Shown piece after piece: positions 61,032-64,000 of a stretch of 64,000 nt of DNA. Positions within the stretch are counted from its first letter, which is position 1. Every line of letters begins with the position of its first letter. Where the stretch lies: positions 109,066-173,065 of the forward strand of contig CALWNQ010000003.1 in the NCBI GenBank assembly GCA_944382875.1, in the 5' to 3' direction. The DNA is from an uncultured Clostridia bacterium. Lineage in GTDB: Bacteria > Bacillota > Clostridia > Oscillospirales > Ruminococcaceae. The position numbers and the translations under genes are program-made. The notes below the pieces were generated by a model. It was not told where the DNA came from, ran no database searches, and saw nothing but the letters and a program-made list of their open reading frames with translations.

Positions 61032-61220
61032 ATGGACGAATTACGCATTACCAAACGAACAGAGTCTGTCATGTTCACAATTCGAATTGACAAAACGATT
61101 GTTGATTTTTATGATAATTTATCGAAAGAAACGAATCGCAGCCGAAATGAACTGATTTCCATGGCGTTGGAATTTGCGATGGATAAAATCAAGGTGGAAA
61201 ATTCTCCGGAAAAATCCTAA
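61032..61220 (+). CDS. ribbon-helix-helix protein 1
   Basis: The 62-residue protein has a beta strand (SVMFTIRIDKTIVDFYDNLS) and two helices (TNRSRNELISMALEFAMDKI), the Arc/MetJ-type DNA-binding fold. The ATG follows AAGGAGG. It shares the RNELxxMxLEFA pattern with the second RHH protein at 61574. There is no toxin-like partner in the same direction. Confidence 0.82.
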   Translation: MDELRITKRTESVMFTIRIDKTIVDFYDNLSKETNRSRNELISMALEFAMDKIKVENSPEKS

Positions 61221-61223
61221 AAA

Positions 61224-61257
61224 ACTCCCCATCTGATTACCCAGACGGGGAGTTTTT
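61224..61257. terminator. bidirectional terminator
   Basis: ACTCCCC and GGGGAGT close a stem that also pairs TCTG with CAGA (one mismatch). AAAA and TTTTT flank it. It lies between RHH gene 1 and the convergent zinc-ribbon gene 2. Confidence 0.85.
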
Positions 61258-61453
61258 AACGTAAATAATAAATTTCCCGGATGAGTGCAAAAAGCCCAAT
61301 TCCAAACAGGAGCAAAGCAGCGGCAAGGGGGCCCAAGCGTTTGCAGTAATCCTTGATCGAACAGCAGTCCAGCTCCGGCATCAGGTCTTTTCCGCAATGC
61401 GTGCAGAATGGGACATCTCCGACACTTTCACGATGACAACGGGGGCATTTCAT
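61256..61453 (-). CDS. zinc-ribbon membrane protein 2
   Basis: The 65-residue protein has CPRCHRESVGDVPFCTHCG (residues 3-21), two further cysteines (CC near 30, C at 37) and one membrane helix (about 42-60). AAAGGATG lies before the ATG. It is a shorter version of the 109-residue neighbour and has the same position relative to a divergent RHH gene. Confidence 0.72.
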   Translation of the reverse strand: MKCPRCHRESVGDVPFCTHCGKDLMPELDCCSIKDYCKRLGPLAAALLLFGIGLFALIREIYYLR

Positions 61454-61486
61454 TTCAGCACATCCTTTATTTAATAGTCCTATTCC

Positions 61487-61515
61487 AATATATCATAATG
61501 TAATTTTATTGTCAA
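61487..61515 (-). promoter_or_regulatory. promoter of zinc-ribbon gene 2
   Basis: On the minus strand TTGACA (61510-61515) and TATATT (61487-61492) are 17 bp apart. Confidence 0.8.
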
Positions 61516-61517
61516 CC

Positions 61518-61541
61518 TTTGTAGTCTTTTAATACTACAAA
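61518..61541. promoter_or_regulatory. palindrome between zinc-ribbon gene 2 and RHH gene 2
   Basis: TTTGTAGT (61518-61525) and ACTACAAA (61534-61541) are perfect arms around 8 bp. It abuts the -35 box of the leftward gene and precedes the RHH gene by 32 bp. It differs in sequence from the palindromes of the first unit. Confidence 0.6.
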
Positions 61542-61573
61542 AATGTGGTTACAATAGATTACGAGGTGATAAT

Positions 61574-61768
61574 GTGGAAAAGAAATTGATTATACACCCC
61601 AAAAAAGCTCCGTATGGAAAAACAACGGTTGTTTCCGCAAGACTGCCGGATCATTTAGTGAAACAGTTGGATAAAGTATCTTGCGCAACAGGAAGGACAC
61701 GGAATGAACTTTTGGTGATGTGCCTCGAATTTGCTTTAGAAAATCTGGAAATCAAATCAGAAGATTAA
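61574..61768 (+). CDS. ribbon-helix-helix protein 2
   Basis: The 64-residue protein reads TTVVSARLPDHLVKQLDKVS, then RTRNELLVMCLEFALENLEI, a strand plus two helices of the RHH fold. The start is a GTG six bases after GAGGTG. It resembles RHH protein 1 in the second helix (RNELxxMxLEFA). Confidence 0.82.
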   Translation: MEKKLIIHPKKAPYGKTTVVSARLPDHLVKQLDKVSCATGRTRNELLVMCLEFALENLEIKSED

Positions 61769-61803
61769 CAGTTTTTCAGCCCAGCGCCTTTTTCTTTTTA
61801 TAT

Positions 61804-61898
61804 TTGCGGCCGAGCCGCAAAGAATAAGATTTCGCACTCTGCGGAGTGCGACCGCGGGCGTTGCCCGCTGGACACCCACCAACTTTTGAAAAAGTTGG
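61804..61898. repeat. cluster of four palindromes
   Basis: Four stems follow each other: TTGCGGC/GCCGCAA (61804-61820), CGCACTC/GAGTGCG (61833-61850), GCGGGC/GCCCGC (61854-61868) and CCAACTTTT/AAAAGTTGG (61879-61898). The stretch 61769-62034 has no gene. It looks like an interspersed intergenic palindromic element, but no second copy is in the window. Confidence 0.65.
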
Positions 61899-61946
61899 AT
61901 CAAAACTTTCGCTTAATTTCCAATGACAAATTTCTATCTATCACAA

Positions 61947-61976
61947 AACCCCCGCCTGTTTCCACAGGCGGGGGTT
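61947..61976 (-). terminator. terminator of the NifU-like/GGGtGRT operon
   Basis: AACCCCCGCCTGT and ACAGGCGGGGGTT form a 13-bp stem with a TTCC loop, followed on the minus strand by TTTTG. Confidence 0.85.
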
Positions 61977-62034
61977 CGCTTATTTTCCGGGCATATTTAC
62001 AAAAAGGTGAAACGGTTTCGTTCGATCATTTATA

Positions 62035-63033
62035 TTATTTGCTCGCTTCTTCCACAGCAACAGCGCAAGCAACAGTAGCGCCAACCATGGGGTTGTTACC
62101 CATACCGATCAAGCCCATCATCTCAACGTGAGCCGGAACGGAAGAAGAACCTGCGAACTGAGCATCAGAGTGCATACGGCCCATGGTGTCGGTCATACCG
62201 TAAGAGGAAGGACCAGCAGCCATGTTGTCGGGATGCAGGGTACGGCCAGTGCCGCCGCCGGATGCAACAGAGAAGTATTTCACACCGTTTTCCACACACC
62301 ATTTCTTGTAGGTGCCGGCAACGGGATGCTGGAACCGGGTGGGGTTGGTGGAGTTACCGGTGATGGAAACGCCAACTTTCTCCAGTTTCATGATGGCAAC
62401 GCCTTCGGGAACGTTATCAGCGCCGTAGCACTTAACGTCCGCACGGGGACCGTTGGAGTAAGCTTTTTCGCTTACAACTTTTACTTCTTCGGTGTAGGGA
62501 TCGAATTCGGTCTCTACATAAGTGAAACCGTTGATTCTGGAAATAATGAAGGCAGCGTCCTTGCCCAAGCCGTTCAGGATAACACGCAGGGGTTTCTGAC
62601 GGACTTTGTTTGCGTTCAGAGCAATTTTGATTGCACCCTCAGCAGCCGCGAAGGACTCGTGGCCAGCCAGGAAAGCAAAGCATTCGGTGTCTTCGCTCAG
62701 GAGCATTTTACCCAGGTTGCCATGGCCGAGACCAACTTTGCGGTTTTCCGCAACAGAACCGGGGATGCAGAATGCCTGCAAGCCGATACCGATGGCAGCA
62801 GCAGCGTCAGCAGCCTTAGTGCAGCCTTTCTTGATGGCAATTGCACAGCCGACAGTGTAAGCCCATTTCGCGTTTTCGAAGCAGATGGGCTGGGTTTCCT
62901 GAACAATGGTGTAGGGATCAATGCCCTTTTCCTCGCAGATGGTTTTACACTCATCAATGGAGGAAATGCCGTATTCTTTCAGTACGCCGAGGATTTTTGC
63001 CTCGCGTCTCTCGTATCCTTCAAAAGTAGCCAT
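62035..63033 (-). CDS. GGGtGRT family protein
   Basis: The 332-residue soluble protein contains SVASGGGTGRTLHPDNMAAG and the matching block PSSYGMTDTMGRMHSDAQFA near the C terminus, which name the GGGtGRT family. It has seven scattered cysteines (for example CKTICEE, PICFENA, FCIPGS, ECFAFLAG, KCYGAD). The biochemical role is unknown. It is almost always next to the NifU-like gene that precedes it here, which suggests an iron-sulfur or redox function. AAGGAGG precedes the ATG. Confidence 0.88.
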   Translation of the reverse strand: MATFEGYERREAKILGVLKEYGISSIDECKTICEEKGIDPYTIVQETQPICFENAKWAYTVGCAIAIKKGCTKAADAAAAIGIGLQAFCIPGSVAENRKVGLGHGNLGKMLLSEDTECFAFLAGHESFAAAEGAIKIALNANKVRQKPLRVILNGLGKDAAFIISRINGFTYVETEFDPYTEEVKVVSEKAYSNGPRADVKCYGADNVPEGVAIMKLEKVGVSITGNSTNPTRFQHPVAGTYKKWCVENGVKYFSVASGGGTGRTLHPDNMAAGPSSYGMTDTMGRMHSDAQFAGSSSVPAHVEMMGLIGMGNNPMVGATVACAVAVEEASK

Positions 63034-63047
63034 TCTTCGTGCCCTCC

Positions 63048-63740
63048 TTATTCCTTACGCGGGTCAATGTACTTGACGGCGTCAGCAAATCTGCCGTAAG
63101 TGCCTTTGGACTTCTCGTATGCTTCGTTGGGTTCCATGCCCTTCTTGATGAAGTCGGTCATTTTGCCCAGAGAAACGAACTCGTAGCCGATGACCTGATC
63201 GTCAGCATCCAGAGCCATCCGGGTGCAGTAGCCTTCAGTCATTTCCAGGTAACGAACGCCTTTTGCCTTGGTGCCGTACATGGTACCAACCATGGAACGG
63301 GCGCCTTTGCCAAGATCTTCCATACCAGCGCCGATAACCAGGCCGCCTTCGGAGAAAGCAGACTGAGAACGGCCGTATACGATCTGGAGGAACAGTTCGC
63401 GCATAGCGGTGTTGATTGCGTCACAAACCAGGTCGGTGTTCAGAGCTTCCAGAACGGTTTTGCCGGGCAAAATTTCCGCGGCCATAGCGGCGGAGTGAGT
63501 CATTCCGGAGCAGCCGATGGTTTCCACGAGAGCTTCCTCGATGATACCATTTTTTACGTTCAAGGACAGTTTGCAAGCGCCCTGCTGGGGTGCGCACCAG
63601 CCCACACCGTGGGTGTAAGCGGAAATGTCCTTAATCTCTTTGGCTTCAATCCATTTTCCCTCTTCCGGAATGGGAGCGGGGCCGTGGTGCGGACCTTTGG
63701 CCACAACACACATCTCTTCTACTTCTTTCGAGTAATTCAT
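63048..63740 (-). CDS. NifU-like iron-sulfur cluster scaffold protein
   Basis: The 230-residue protein resembles the NifU/IscU fold (LSLNVKNGIIEEALVETIGC near 60-80 with SGMTHSAAMAAEIL after it). Cysteines are at about 11, 49, 56, 77, 106 and 172. The longer C-terminal half is not typical of IscU. The gene lies 14 bp upstream of the GGGtGRT gene and shares its terminator. TAAGGAGG is before the ATG. Cluster assembly on a specific partner is likely, but the target is unknown. Confidence 0.85.
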   Translation of the reverse strand: MNYSKEVEEMCVVAKGPHHGPAPIPEEGKWIEAKEIKDISAYTHGVGWCAPQQGACKLSLNVKNGIIEEALVETIGCSGMTHSAAMAAEILPGKTVLEALNTDLVCDAINTAMRELFLQIVYGRSQSAFSEGGLVIGAGMEDLGKGARSMVGTMYGTKAKGVRYLEMTEGYCTRMALDADDQVIGYEFVSLGKMTDFIKKGMEPNEAYEKSKGTYGRFADAVKYIDPRKE

Positions 63741-63800
63741 AGTAGTACCTCCTTATATTGATCTGCCGGCTTTTTCGTAAACTGCGGACAAGCAGATACT

Positions 63801-63837
63801 CAAAAAAATGTGCTGCCGCCATGGAGCAGCAGCACAT
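63801..63837 (-). terminator. terminator of gap
   Basis: A 12-bp stem (ATGTGCTGC arm, one G:U pair) with a TCCATG loop is followed on the minus strand by TTTTTTT. Confidence 0.9.
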
Positions 63838-63874
63838 CTGCAAGTTGCGTTGAAAACCAGCTTTACGCAGCAGC

Positions 63875-64000
63875 TTATGCCAGCTCTGCGAAGTATTTGA
63901 TGGTACGAACCATCTGGCTGGTGTAGGAGTTCTCGTTGTCGTACCAGGAAACAACCTGTACCTGATAGGTGTCGTCGTTGATCTTGGTAACCATGGTCTG
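63875..64000 (-). CDS. gap: glyceraldehyde-3-phosphate dehydrogenase, C-terminal end
   Basis: The last 41 codons of the gene enter from the right edge. VVSWYDNENSYTSQMVRTIK is the conserved end of type I glyceraldehyde-3-phosphate dehydrogenase, and the stop is at 63875-63877. The NAD-binding and catalytic-cysteine parts are outside the window. A strong terminator follows, so the downstream NifU-like gene has its own promoter. Confidence 0.93.
   Translation of the reverse strand, partial: QTMVTKINDDTYQVQVVSWYDNENSYTSQMVRTIKYFAELA

Noticed and set aside
61032..61453. Toxin-antitoxin pair from RHH protein 1 and zinc-ribbon protein 2
   Set aside because: The genes are convergent with a terminator between them, and the partner is a zinc-ribbon membrane protein, not a known toxin.
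1..64000. CRISPR arrays, tRNA, rRNA, insertion sequences and prophage
   Set aside because: No regular repeats with spacers, no recognisable tRNA or rRNA sequences, and no transposase or integrase proteins were found by reading.

Overview
The window looks like chromosome of a Gram-positive anaerobe, most likely a Clostridia member near the Oscillospiraceae/Ruminococcaceae. The reasons are the gene orders topA-trmFO-plsX-rnc-smc-ftsY and mreBCD-PBP2-minD-mgsA, strong GGAGG ribosome binding sites, frequent TTG and GTG starts, class III fructose bisphosphatase, reverse rubrerythrin, and a GGGtGRT/NifU-like pair. Base composition is mixed: GC-rich in housekeeping genes and visibly AT-richer in accessory stretches (about 4-7.5 kb, 14.9-15.5 kb, 46.8-52.5 kb, 60.5-62 kb). 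No tRNA, rRNA, CRISPR array, transposase or integrase was recognised.

Layout. 1-3.4 kb: 5' end of a beta-mannosidase gene, divergent from a Crp/Fnr-type regulator that is followed by a CoA-disulfide reductase/rhodanese fusion. 3.4-7.5 kb: cardiolipin synthase, an AI-2E family membrane protein and a SARP-like regulator. 7.7-11 kb: a BaiN/HI0933-type flavoprotein and fbp. 11-15.5 kb: rsfS, an LCP protein, yqeK, nadD, yhbY and rdgB, then a miniature OadB-like membrane protein and a GNAT acetyltransferase. 15.6-30.4 kb: a long leftward block, ftsY, smc, radical SAM, rnc, plsX, trmFO, topA, dprA, luxS, trmH and rplT-rpmI-infC with its attenuator leader. 30.4-43.2 kb: aspS, a shrunken HisRS-like protein, mgsA, minD, PBP2, mreDCB, maf, DUF4321, dut, a U32 peptidase and zapA.

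43.2-64 kb is the accessory part. It holds an acyltransferase, a small XRE regulator with operators, a zinc-ribbon polytopic protein, reverse rubrerythrin under a PerR-like box and a divergent radical SAM gene. Next come an ECF sigma factor with a beta-propeller membrane partner, a TtcA-like thiolase, and a LytTR two-component system directly upstream of a heterodimeric ABC exporter. Then follow an XRE/SHOCT-like pair, an ABC-F gene behind a terminator-containing leader, two copies of a divergent zinc-ribbon/ribbon-helix-helix unit, a cluster of palindromes, the GGGtGRT/NifU-like pair and the 3' end of gap.

The housekeeping blocks serve envelope growth (mreBCD, PBP2, LCP, zapA, minD, cls, plsX), chromosome handling (smc, topA, dprA), translation and RNA maturation (infC, rplT, rsfS, rnc, trmFO, TtcA-like, aspS) and central carbon metabolism (fbp, mgsA, gap). 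The best candidates for something undescribed are the duplicated zinc-ribbon/RHH divergons, the LytTR/ABC module with a 21-bp-period direct repeat at its promoter, the Crp/CoA-disulfide-reductase circuit, and several reduced proteins (HisRS-like, OadB-like, a GGDEF-like domain on a SARP).
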